From NCBI RefSeq assembly GCF_021155765.1, contig NC_060111.1:124001-188000 (forward strand): 64,000 bases of DNA, read 5' to 3'. A model generated the notes under the pieces. The model made no database searches. It had not been told where the DNA came from and saw only the letters and a list, made by a program, of their open reading frames with translations. Of this stretch, positions 1 through 10,900 are shown in pieces. The position numbers and the translations under genes were made by a program. Within the stretch, counting starts at the first letter, position 1. The number at the start of each line of letters is the position of its first letter. This stretch comes from Diprion similis (Eukaryota > Arthropoda > Insecta > Hymenoptera > Diprionidae).

Positions 1-87
1 GCACCCGGCACGTTTGCTGTTCTTTTCAAGAATTAAAAATCTATAACTGCTGCATAAGATCAGAAATTCAAGGGCCCATTTCTGCAG

Positions 88-409
88 AAAGTCGCCGACG
101 AACCGTCAGGGTATCGTAGAAGATCTTCGGTTTCGACAATCAGGGACGTTGGTTCTGGGACTTCGGTCACAGCAGCGAATGAGTGGGCCGTCCGTCACTT
201 CGCGAACTTCACCTGTGTGGAGGACACCTTATTCCCTGCAAAGGAAACCATGGACAAGTCACGAATGTTCTACAATTACGAGAGAAAACTTGTTGGTTTC
301 CACAGGTGATTAACTATATGGAACGCGCGTCGGTTATAGTGATCCATCAGAATTCGTACCAGTTTTTTCTGTATTGATTTTCAGAACAACATGGCGATTC
401 GCTCCCTAG
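88..409 (+). CDS. 3' end of an unrecognised protein-coding gene (two terminal exons, 5' part outside window)
   Basis: Two exons keep one reading phase: 88-305 (acceptor TTTCTGCAG before it, donor AG|GTGATT after it) and 385-409 (acceptor TTTTCAG), with a TAG stop at 407-409. The predicted C-terminus is about 79 residues. It has a basic, serine-rich stretch near its start (RRRSSVSTIRD), then a segment rich in aromatic and charged residues (NEWAVRHFANFTCVEDTLF), and it ends in RTTWRFAP. The 79-base intron and the fitting phase argue that this is genuine. A stop at 55-57 shows that the exon starts after base 57; the acceptor at 87 is the best one. I do not recognise the family. The RRRSS motif could be a basophilic kinase site, but that is only a guess. 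Confidence 0.5.
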
Positions 410-1339
410 AGAGGTCGAAATTTTTAACGAATCAAACTCAACTTGGGAATATTCAACACTACGGGTACGGGTGTAAAAAAACAAACAGGCCGTTTGGAAA
501 GGACGTGATGGTGATATCTAAAACGTCACCCTGTTCACATGACATGTGCGATAAATTTCGACCCCGGTTGAAAATTAACCATTATGCCACGTATTGAATG
601 TAGATTTAATTTACATGTATAGTACATGTATTCCTTCACTTTTTCACCGGCAGTGTCGTATATTATAAATTTATCACCTTTAATTGCGAATATTCATCGA
701 CTCGAGAATCAGCGCAGTGACTATTAATGCTGAGAATTAGCTGTAAAAGATTCGCAAGCGACCTGAAAATTTACAGACCATGATTCCTAAAAATTATACA
801 GTAGAGTCCAATTAGATACGCTCGGAAGGCTATCACATGTTTAAGATTAAATTAATTTGTGCTTACGCCGCGCGTTTGTTGTTTAATTGGTATTGACAAT
901 CGACACACGCGTGTTTTCTTAACACAATATACCTGTATAATTCTGTTCTCTTGATCACAGACCGTGCGGCATACTACCGTTATACTTGAATGAAATTTTT
1001 GCGATTAAATCGAAAAGTGGTCCTGAATTCAATCATCATAACGTATTATACCTGTAACGTTTGAACGGTTAGGATATAAGTGAACCGTGCGGAATACCTA
1101 TAAGCACGTCATACAGTGCTCTGTGTAATTTTCTAATAATGTGAAATTGAATGTATGCTCGCTCTGTTTACGGGATTTTCTCAAATTAAATAATTCTCTA
1201 GGGTAGAAGAGCAATCCGTCTTATCGTAGTTTATTGAATTGAATCGCACATAAGAGCTACGTCCAAAAATTCGGACGTCGTAGAGAGGTGGCGAGGGAGT
1301 CCGCTGATTGGCCAGGAATCACGGCGCAAGGGATCACGG
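410..1339. other. intergenic, nothing recognised
   Basis: Moderately AT-rich sequence downstream of the first gene. I see no coherent open frame, repeat or RNA gene. The end, about 1260-1340, becomes GC-richer and carries an inverted CCAAT box (GATTGGCC, about 1305-1312), which could be part of a promoter for the exon that follows. Confidence 0.4.
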
Positions 1340-1563
1340 GTAGACTCTGGCTGCCATCATATTGCCACACGGTGGAACCACCATGTGTTGCTATCCTTCT
1401 CCAGCAGCGTCAAAGGCTCAGTCGCGAGTTGAGCGTCGCGTAGTGAAGGTCCTTAAGTGTTGGTCCCGTACTTGCTCAGGCCACGGACGTTGTCGATCGT
1501 ACATACATAAGGACGTGAACCTTGGCGACGTCACGGAGGTGCTGGCTGATTCGTGATCGGCAG
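1340..1563 (+). other. candidate untranslated first exon, possibly of fascin
   Basis: A GC-richer block ends in a strong splice donor (GGCAG|GTGAGTAAG at 1563/1564) and follows a CCAAT-like element at about 1305. The open frame inside it (1362-1559) stops just before the donor and resembles no protein I know, so a 5' untranslated exon fits better. The nearest plus-strand gene downstream is fascin at 7945, and fly singed has a 5' noncoding exon. The 5' limit given is approximate. The link to fascin is inference; an RNA read spanning the junction would be needed. Confidence 0.3.
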
Positions 1564-2423
1564 GTGAGTAAGCCACTCGATAACCGAATCCCGTTGATAC
1601 CAGCTAATTGGCGCCATAAGCTTTTCGGAGGACGGAAATTAATTGTTTCGATGCGGAGTAATATATCTCGTACGATTTAACAATATACCGTATAAATTTT
1701 GCACATTGATCACCTGGATGCGGAAAACGGCAATTCATGCACATTCGATAATGGTACCGCGTGTGGGTCACGGGTTATAATTGTAATTACTTGGACGTAA
1801 ACATCGCAACGATTGCATTGTAAAATAATTGCTTACTCGGCTCCCGTGATGGAATCGGTTGCCGGCACGGTACGTTGACTCTTGGTGTCTACGTACACCA
1901 GAGTAAACAATTATCGCGCCGTCGTTGCGTGAATTATTAATTATATAGGTGACTATATCGATAGCGGAAATATGTTTGAAATGACAGCAAAGAAGAGTTA
2001 AAAGTCAAGGACGTACTAAGCGTGAAAATTTAATGCCTCACTTCGTTTCACTCGGAACGAAACGTATCCCGAGATGGGATTCCTGAGCGGGATTGAAGCT
2101 GATATTAGCGTGAATCGGTTGTGAAACTTAGGAGACAATCCATGCAAATTAGTAAACGCCCGCTCTGCTCGCTCTTACGTACCGCGGAAAGAGAGTGTGA
2201 GAGAGAGGGGGAGAGAGAGAATTGTGATCCACTGCAGTGTTGCACTTTGCAACTCCACCCAGAGAGTGGAAAAGTTGTTGAAAAAAAATGTAGCAGGTGA
2301 CCGATTTTTCTCCTCATTTTCGTATTGCGAAGCGAACCTTTGCTTCGATCTTTTTGTCCCTATGCACCGCGTGCCGGGATTTAACGGTAAACCCAAAGAT
2401 CGTTCGGCACGCGTAGTTGCCGC

Positions 2424-2483
2424 TCTCCTCTCGTCTCCTCTCGTCTCCTCCCGGCTCCTCCCGTCTCCTCCCGTCTCCTCTGG
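2424..2483 (+). repeat. 10-bp minisatellite, six units
   Basis: Six tandem copies of a pyrimidine-rich 10-mer of the form TCTCCTCYCG, with small changes between units. Confidence 0.85.
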
Positions 2484-3910
2484 GTCCGGGGAGTGTTTTT
2501 ATGCTAAGAATCCACCCCGTAGGCTGCACGGATGGGTGCCGAGATGGGCAACGGCCGTCGACGCTGACTCGCGTAGTTTTCTACGCGGGGTGGATGAGTC
2601 ACTTTCCCCTCGTTCGTCTGCCTGTTCCAGAGTGGTGCGCCGAACGTAACGTCGTAACGTCACTTGCCGGGGGGCGATGAGGGGTGTGGGGACCAACCCC
2701 GCGCCGCGCCGGGAGCCTACGGTACACCGGGTAGTAATATAGAGGGTGTGAAACTCGAACGAAACAGCTGGAAAGCCGACAAGGAGCGCCGAGCAGAGCC
2801 GGCGAACTATGTTGTAGAAGTTCTATTCGTTCTTTCATCATTGTCGTGACCTCGGTCGATACTGTACATTCGTTTGTGCTAATATGCTTCATTGTCAGAT
2901 GTAATTACGTATTGATCATAATCCGATTACCCATATTATATGGGAACTCGACAGGCAGCGGTCTTCCTGCGCTAGCGATTTCTGATTACGGTGATCTCGG
3001 CTCTCAATTATATCAGACTCGCTACTCTGCTCGCCTACTCGTGGGTATTTTTTATATTGCACTCTGGTTATTTACGAAAAATTGGCGAGAAAAACATCCC
3101 ATTTTCGGATGCAGGCTGAAAAGTTGTAGTTCGAAATCCTGAAAACCCGCTCGAAAGAATTATTTCGCACGACCACGTCTTCAACATCCTGGATGAGAAA
3201 TAAATTTGAACGATCTTGGACGAATATAGCTAGGTCTCGTAATACTAAGCGATCTTTGGCTTGAGTCATCTATGCCTGTATGACCACTTATACGGAGATT
3301 AACGTTTCGTATACAACCCTGAATCTCTGAATTAGAATTGAAATTTGAATTTAATGATCATGTAATTGCAAGAACCTGTTCTTACGCGTGGGTTTTCAAA
3401 ATTTCAGAGTGAAACTTCTCACAATCAGTGCATATAAACTGGAAATACTGATTTCGAAGATGAAATTCTTTCACTACACCCCAGTGTCCCCAGTTTATAA
3501 TTACTCCGGTATAGTGATATATTTCTTTTTTCGTGATCAAGTACATATAAATTATTATACATACAACAATATACCGTATCCATCAACATTCGGCTAAGTG
3601 AATGATAAGCTTGATCGACGGACAGCGGAAACCGCGGAGGGGACTTCAAAGTGCAACGTTTCCTAGTTCTTAATACTTACTACTTATTGTAATTGTGAGG
3701 CAGTTTAACACACTGTACCTGGTGTCATCGTCACGGTGAGAGTATACCTCTTATACCCGGTCTCGAGTTTCGGTTCTCACGAGCAGTGAACTTCCGCCGC
3801 AATCCTGCAAGACAAAGGGAAGAAAGGAACGGGAATAGAAGTCGGATCTTTTTCGGTATAAAATCGGAAACCTTGACCTCGGCCTGGCCAAAGCGCTGCA
3901 GTAGCAGTAG

Positions 3911-3941
3911 CACCACCACCACCACCACCACCACCACCACA
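3911..3941 (+). repeat. (CAC)n microsatellite
   Basis: About ten uninterrupted CAC units, followed to about 3990 by degenerate CAC/CAT triplets. Reading it gives histidine, threonine or proline runs on one strand and valine or tryptophan runs on the other. None is set in a believable gene. Confidence 0.9.
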
Positions 3942-4372
3942 CCATCATCCCCACGACCACCATCACCATCACCATCGCCACCCCACCACACTGTGTGAAT
4001 ATGTGGCGCCTGCGCTTTGAAGACCGTCAGTCGGATCGCAGCTCGTACACGCACTACTACCATTGAACGCATTCGCATTTATATGTATACTTTATGCTAC
4101 ATACACACGGGGTACCATGGCTCACATTTTCTATATTTAGCGAGACTCGCATCTACCGTTTCTAAATATGGCCTACACCGAATACGAAGAAGACCAAACG
4201 CAGTGCTTGATCGCTAGATCCTGCCGTAGCGTCAACGGCTTATCACGTGCCCTCAAAAATTGGCGAAATAAATCGGTAGATTGCGCAGGTGATGATGATA
4301 GCGAGATAACGCTTATTGGGGCAGAATACTTGATGCCTCGATATCGTTTTTTGCCTTCTCTGTGAAACATTA

Positions 4373-5486
4373 GGGTAAATGTGGGATATTTGCCCAACTT
4401 TTTGAAAAAGGTAATTAAAACACAGAAACTAAGGATTTCAAAATCTTATAACATAGTGTTAGTTTGTATACTCATTAATGAACAATATAATCAAGGTAAT
4501 TTGTTATTATTTGTTTCATTTGTTTAGTTATAAACGAAATAAAAAAGTCCTACAAATGGGGATAGATGCCAACTGTGTGGGTTAGATGCCACATTGGTAT
4601 TTTGACTCGTGGGATGCGTGGATGCCCAAAGGGAAAAATAAAAGAATATGCTAATTTTCTTAACTTTTATCAACATCACAGGGATGGGAGAATAAAAACA
4701 AATAATAAAAGTAACCATTTATATTTATTATCATATATTCGACGAAAAAATAATTTGATTTTATCGATAGTACAATCAACTTTGGTACTTACTTGATACC
4801 TTTCATACTTTTTTTATTCAAAAAATTATCATAAATTCTTATCCAGTAGCATAACTATTTATCATTATTATTTACTTTTTACGCATTGGATTATTTTATT
4901 TTTGCATATTTGATAACTTTTTTACAGTGTAGTTTCGAACCTAATATTTTTTTTTACTCTCAGAAAATATCTTAATTTCTATTACCTTTAATTGTAGCTT
5001 CATTATTCCTCATAGTAATATTTTCTTTGGAAGTCAATACCTATTGCAGCTGACTGTTTCCCTCTCTTATATAAGGCATTTATACTCTCAAAGACTGGGG
5101 CATCTATCCTTTATTGTGGGGATAGATGCCCCCCTCGTTTTTTAATAAATCGTGTTAGAAAATAATAAAATAACGTTTGATTGATTCTATTTAATATATA
5201 TAAAAACTATAAATACCAAAATATGAGTACTTACTTTATAATATCAAAAGTTCCGAACTCATGAAGATTATGAGAGACCTGAATTTAGTGTCTCGCCGTC
5301 GCGTAGAATTGTTTTCGCTCTGCAACTTGTGACACGTTCGCTCCAGTCGAATGTTCGGCATCGACTGGTCGTAGAAAAGAGATCATGCTGCGAAAAACAA
5401 AATACTGTGAACCTCATATTCGTCCAAGTACGTTATATGACGACTTAGGCATATATCCCACTAGGGCATCTATCCCACATTCACCC
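4373..5486. mobile_element. non-autonomous DNA transposon with inverted ends and TA target duplication
   Basis: The left end reads GGGTAAATGTGGGATATTTG and the right end, read inward on the other strand, GGGTGAATGTGGGATAGATG. These ends agree at most positions over about 23 bases. A TA dinucleotide flanks each end (4371-4372 and 5487-5488), as expected for a Tc1/mariner/pogo-type insertion. Inside, a GGGATAGATGCC motif recurs near both ends in both orientations (about 4559, 5099 and 5118), giving subterminal repeats. The interior is mostly AT-rich, with a less AT-rich block at about 5280-5460. No open frame long enough for a transposase is present, so the copy would depend on an enzyme made elsewhere. 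Superfamily placement rests only on the TA duplication. Confidence 0.7.
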
Positions 5487-7217
5487 TATAAGTATCTTAT
5501 AGGAAAAAGTAAGCGTACACGACTGAGAACGTTAAACGCGAAGCGTCGTGCAGAGCATCGGACAATCAAGTCCCCGGGTTTTCTCCGGCAAGTTTGCATG
5601 CTGGGCCGTGAAACTGTCCCTTGCGTGTGGTGTTCTTCTCTTCTCACTCGTGTAAACAGCCTTCCAGTGTGACTGCACCGTTGCAGCGCGGCGACGTAAG
5701 ACGCACCCGATCTTTGTCTCATACTATCACCCTTTGCAATTCTAACGCTCGATCTTCATTTCACACTTATTATTCTTGAATGTTGTTCGCACTTTGATAG
5801 TTCTGCATGATCATTGGCGACGTTCTCACTCTCCCACCGCGAGAATCCGCACCCGTGCGGATCAATAAACGAGTCACGAACTGTGCGAATTCAGCTTCTA
5901 TCTGTCCCTGCCTTTGGTCCGGAACCCGTCCTTCGTCGACGCTACTTCCTTCCGCTCGTCCGTTCGCCCTTGACCCGCGTCGATATGGGAATTCCGCAAC
6001 GTGGCTTCGGCTACCACCCGTCTAACCTATCACGATGAGATGTAGGAAATTGAAAAAGACACAGAAGTTTGAAGTGAAAGAAAAAGAACGAAATAAAACC
6101 AATGACAGAATGGTGCATAATAGAAAACATGACTACGTAGAACTTATAGGGTGCATCGTTTCTGTGTATAATATCTGTCTTGTATTTGATACGGATGCTC
6201 GATCACCTCGTGTAGCGCTATTGCAAACGATTTATCGCTTACAATTAGCTTCAACGGTCAAGGGGATTAGAATCACAACGTCTCGGAATTTCCTAGCGTA
6301 GGCATGATACAAAATTATGATATTCACGTACTCGTACATTTAAGTTCATAAATTCTGTATATATTAAATCAATTTTAATTCGGTTGATTTCATCGAGCTG
6401 CTTACCGCTTAATGCTGAGAAGACTCACTCGTGTATGTACTTACCTGTATTATCACCGTCGTGTATTTTAAAAACTAAACGTACTACAAGACAAATTTTC
6501 GTACACAAGGTGGAGGATTTCGAGGCCGGAAGATAATGCTGCTATGCGTTGACTATTAAATTCGTCGATCGGACCCATTTCAAGATTTCGCGAGTACCTA
6601 TAACGTTTGGTTTCAAGTAAGGAACACGACGTGGGGCATAAGCAGCTGATGCATGATCAAAAGCGAATTCAAAAACGTAATAACATGAAGCTAAAATTCT
6701 GTTCTCTAAATTTAGAATTATTTTTTTTAGTCCCCTACCGTAGCTCTCGTGTCGTATTTAAAGGCTCAAGTCCGACACGCGAGGTTTACTTTATTGTCAG
6801 TACAGTCATCTTGAGTGGACCAGTGCGGGTAATTGTTTTAGTCATCGACTCACGATCTTCCTTTCCAATAGCATATTTTACCTTCAAACTTCCCAAATTC
6901 GTAACTGCCACAAAATTCTTCCAAATGAGAAAAAAACCTGAAATTTAGTTTGCGTTTGCTATCTGCAGCTGCTTATACCTATACCTAAAACACGCGTTTC
7001 CTATTTGTAAATCAGCGCATCAAACGTTACTTCTTACGGAATATCAGAAATGGTAAATCCGCATGCCAACCCATATCAGCATTATATCTTTCCCCCTCGA
7101 GTTCTTCCAAATTTTGTGTAATTGTACCATTTCTCATAACTCGTTTAGCTTTTTACATATTCTCCTGGGCTTGTTGAAACCGACCACCCTGTATACCCAG
7201 TTGTACTACGAATGTGC

Positions 7218-7242
7218 GGGGGAGGGGGGGGGGGGGGGGGGG
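7218..7242 (+). repeat. poly-G run
   Basis: Five G, one A, then 19 G in a row. Length is likely to vary between reads or alleles. Confidence 0.9.
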
Positions 7243-7944
7243 CATTTTGTACGAAGAACCACTTCGTCGCGGTCCGACGCAGCCGGCTCGCCCGCCAGCC
7301 GACAATTCCGGCCTTGTCCTTGAAATCAATAACCCGGGAAAATGTTCGAACCGCACCACACCCACCTCGCAACCCCGAATTGCGCATTATTCTTCAACCT
7401 CTGCTGCAGCACCTACCCACTTATACCTATATTTAACAAGAAGTTTCTATAATTATATCTTGAATTATGAGTCTTCGTGAAAATTGGAATAATTTATTAA
7501 AAATTGCAAGCATAAAATTGTTTACCCTGTCTTTACTATACAAAGATTCTTGCAGCACCCTATTCATATGTCTGACAATGAATGCATTTTCGGATTGGGA
7601 TTTGAAACTTTCGAAAATTCGACACCCTAATTGAAAAACATATTTAGTCCTCTAAGAAACTGTGCGATTTGTTTATACCCGTACCGAAACAATGTTTTTC
7701 GCATGCCTGTTCGCAGAAATTCACTCGGAATATACCGTCAGTGCAAGCGAGTATACGCTGCCAAATTCATCAAAACAAAGAGCCCGTAGTAGCCAAGGCC
7801 ACTACACCCTCCCGACGACAACCGACGAAGTCTGAGATAAATCGGCGGTACCTGAGATATCTCCGTATCAACTTGGAGCCTCCATCAGAGTAGGGAGACA
7901 GCAACTTCGACTGCCCAGGGCGATCCACCAGACTTCTCTGCACC

Positions 7945-10900
7945 ATGCAAACGAACGGTTCGGAAAACGGGAGCTCCGAGAACGGTGTCGACCGGACCGG
8001 CTGGACGGTCAGTTCCCTTCTTCTTTTAATTTTTTCCCACCTTTTCGTTGAAACTTATGTCGGACACATCAGCGAAAACCAAAGGATCTTAAACAAGGGC
8101 CATGAAAACTTTAACCGCAGGCAAACTTGCCGTAACTTTTATTTCCTTCACGGAGGACCGCTACTTTACATTTGTTTCGCTCTGAATTAATATTCACGAT
8201 CGGATTTTCCGTATTATCTGCCGTTCGAAAATATGTATAAATTGTTGTCGGAACTTGACTACAGGTGGGATTGATAAACGGACAGTTCAAGTACCTGACG
8301 GCGGAGACATTCGGCTTTAAGATAAACGCGAACGGCGCAAGTTTAAAGAAGAAGCAGCTGTGGACGTTGGAGGGAAGCGAGCAACAAGTATTCCTGCGGT
8401 CTCACCTCGACCGTTACTTGGCCGTCGATCAGTTCGGCAACGTCACTTGCGAGGCCGAGGACACCGCCGATCCTGGATGCGCCTTTCAAATCCAGGTCGC
8501 ATCTGACGGTACGCCGCAACTGCAATTTAACTCCGTTCTATGCAGTGCATTCTACAGATTAATTTCAGATGACGCGCATCAATTGATTGCAGCTCGGCCG
8601 TTTTATCCTTATACGACCGTATACTGCAAGGGACGTTTATAGCGTAGCGATTGTCGCATGAATCGGTATCACGGTCGGTTAAGAGACCGAATAATCGTCG
8701 GTGAATTCAGAAAGCAACTTATTACATACCTGTATGAAAAAGGATGTTGAGTATACTGCGGAATTACAGGCATCACGCCCAAGTCAAGCCTTTAATGCAG
8801 TGGCCTGTCCATCTATTCTTCTGCTGGTAGTGGTGAAAGGAGAGAAACACCTGGCGAATATTCTGCACCAGCATTAAAACGTCCCCTGCATTGTATACCC
8901 GCACTGCAGCTATAGCTGTTTAACGCTGACAATAAAACTAACGAGCCGTGCATGTTGAAATGCGCCGGCAAAGTCGACTAGCAATCGTCCGCACATATAA
9001 CAACTGCAATATAACTTATATTTATAACTGTATATATTATTACACGTTAGAAATCGGTTATGGTATTCTCTGCGAGTCGCAATTGATTCATACGGCGCAT
9101 TCGTCCTCAGTGTCGCGTAACAATTCTCTGTTGGATACACTACCCTACAAAATTTTGACCTGGGTTGCTCTGTAATCATATTACATATAGTATATTATAA
9201 CTTATACACGAGATAGAGACGCTCGTGCCGAAGTCTGATTCGATGCATTTATCTCGATCCAGGAAGTGGCAGATGGGCTTTGAGGAACATTCAGAGGGGC
9301 TACTTCCTCGGTTCGAGTCAGGATGAGCTGAAATGCACGGCCAAGGTTCCCGGCAATGCCGAATACTGGCTCGTGCACCTTGCCGCACGGCCTCAGGTAA
9401 ATAACTTGTAACTACGGCTTACCGGCCGAATTTCACCCGACGACACGAGCTCGCGATGGAATGCTCTACGCCCATATTATATATCTATTATACATAACAG
9501 GAGACATTTTACTCCTTGCGCATGAATAATCATAATCTTTGCGCTGCAGGTGAACCTGAGATCAGCGGGCCGTAAGCGTTTCGCTCACCTGAGTGCGGCT
9601 CAGGACGAGATCCACGTCGACGCCCCGGTGCCGTGGGGAGAGGATACCTTATTCACCTTGGAATTCAGACCGGCCGCAATGCCCGACGCCGGTACGACTG
9701 ATGGAAACTCGGCGCGAAGCGAAGCCGGTATCGGTGGGCACTACGCTCTTCATACCTGCAACAACAAGTACTTGGCTCGCGACGGAAAGCTGCTTGACTC
9801 CTGCACTCGCGACTGTCTATACGCCGCTGAATTTCATGCGGGAATGCTCGCTCTGAGGTAGATACAAGATCTAAGCAATCCGTTTTTGTTGATGAATTAT
9901 TTCAAACTTGTAAATTTCTTCTTTCTCTCTATTCCATTGTAGAGACGTAAGCGGCGCCTACTTGGCTCCGATCGGCAGCAAGGCGGTACTCAAGTCCAGA
10001 TCCAACACCGTTACTCGGGACGAACTCTTCTCGCTTGAGGATTCGCTGCCGCAGGCTTCTTTCGTCGCTGCGCTAAATCACCGCTACGTATCCGTTAAGC
10101 AGGGTGAGTTTCTCCAAAATCTGTCTTATTTATTCATCTCATTTATATCGAAAATACTCCACGCTTCGAAAACTGACCATGTATCGTTCACTTTGAATCG
10201 AGGTCTTCCTTATAGGAATGTATACTAAGGTGGTCGTTAAATGTAACATCCCGATGGATGATCATAAATCGGCCTCATTGTCAGATCTAGAAAAAAAATT
10301 TCTCTAATTTTTTCGGATTCTTATTTCAAGTCCCTACTGTGCCGGCAGGCCCCTGATTTTCTTTTAATTAGAAAAATAGGGAATTTTACGATTTCCGGGA
10401 TCTCGCCTATTCACGGCGGTTTCGGTCAGGAAATTTCCTCAGGATTACGGAAAACATAATTTGAAAAATTCCACCCGTGTGCAAAGTTGTTAAAAATCGA
10501 TTTTAATACCAAAAAATTAAGGAAATTTGATTTTTTCAATGTGAATGCCGAGGCTTGCTTATTATTATAATTTTTTGCTAACGTGACCCATTCGCTAAAC
10601 GCTTACGTGCCCTTAGTGACCCTATGGTCGTATTTTATTTTTTATTTAAGGATGTATAACGTTGGACACTTTCCAGTTGAAAATTTTATTTGAGCAGAAT
10701 TTCTGTATTTCGTGATTCGATAAAAATCTGAAAAAATTCAAAAACATTTGGTATGCTATGAACAACAATTATAAATAATTCAAATAAAAAAAAATAATAG
10801 TTAAAAATAAAAACTCGGTGTGTGTTCCATATTGAAAAAATCAAAATTCCTCAATTTTTTTGTATTATAATCGGTTTTTAACAATTAACTTTGTGCGCAG

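Larger units (their letters stand above)
1564..7944. other. noncoding stretch upstream of the fascin start codon
   Basis: About 6.4 kb without a recognisable gene. Besides the repeats and the DNA element listed separately it holds a (GA)-rich tract around 2195-2220 and GC-rich patches at 2400-2780, 5280-5460 and 5820-6030. Small open frames in the GC-rich patches occur on both strands and look like composition effects. If the 1340-1563 exon belongs to fascin, this is the first intron and could hold enhancers. The 50 bases just before the fascin ATG have no good polypyrimidine acceptor, so the transcription start could also lie close to 7900. Confidence 0.35.

Noticed and set aside
2197-2649. 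150-codon plus-strand open frame
   Set aside because: It runs through a GA tract and the 10-bp minisatellite, giving simple Ser/Pro/Arg text; several other frames are open in the same place.
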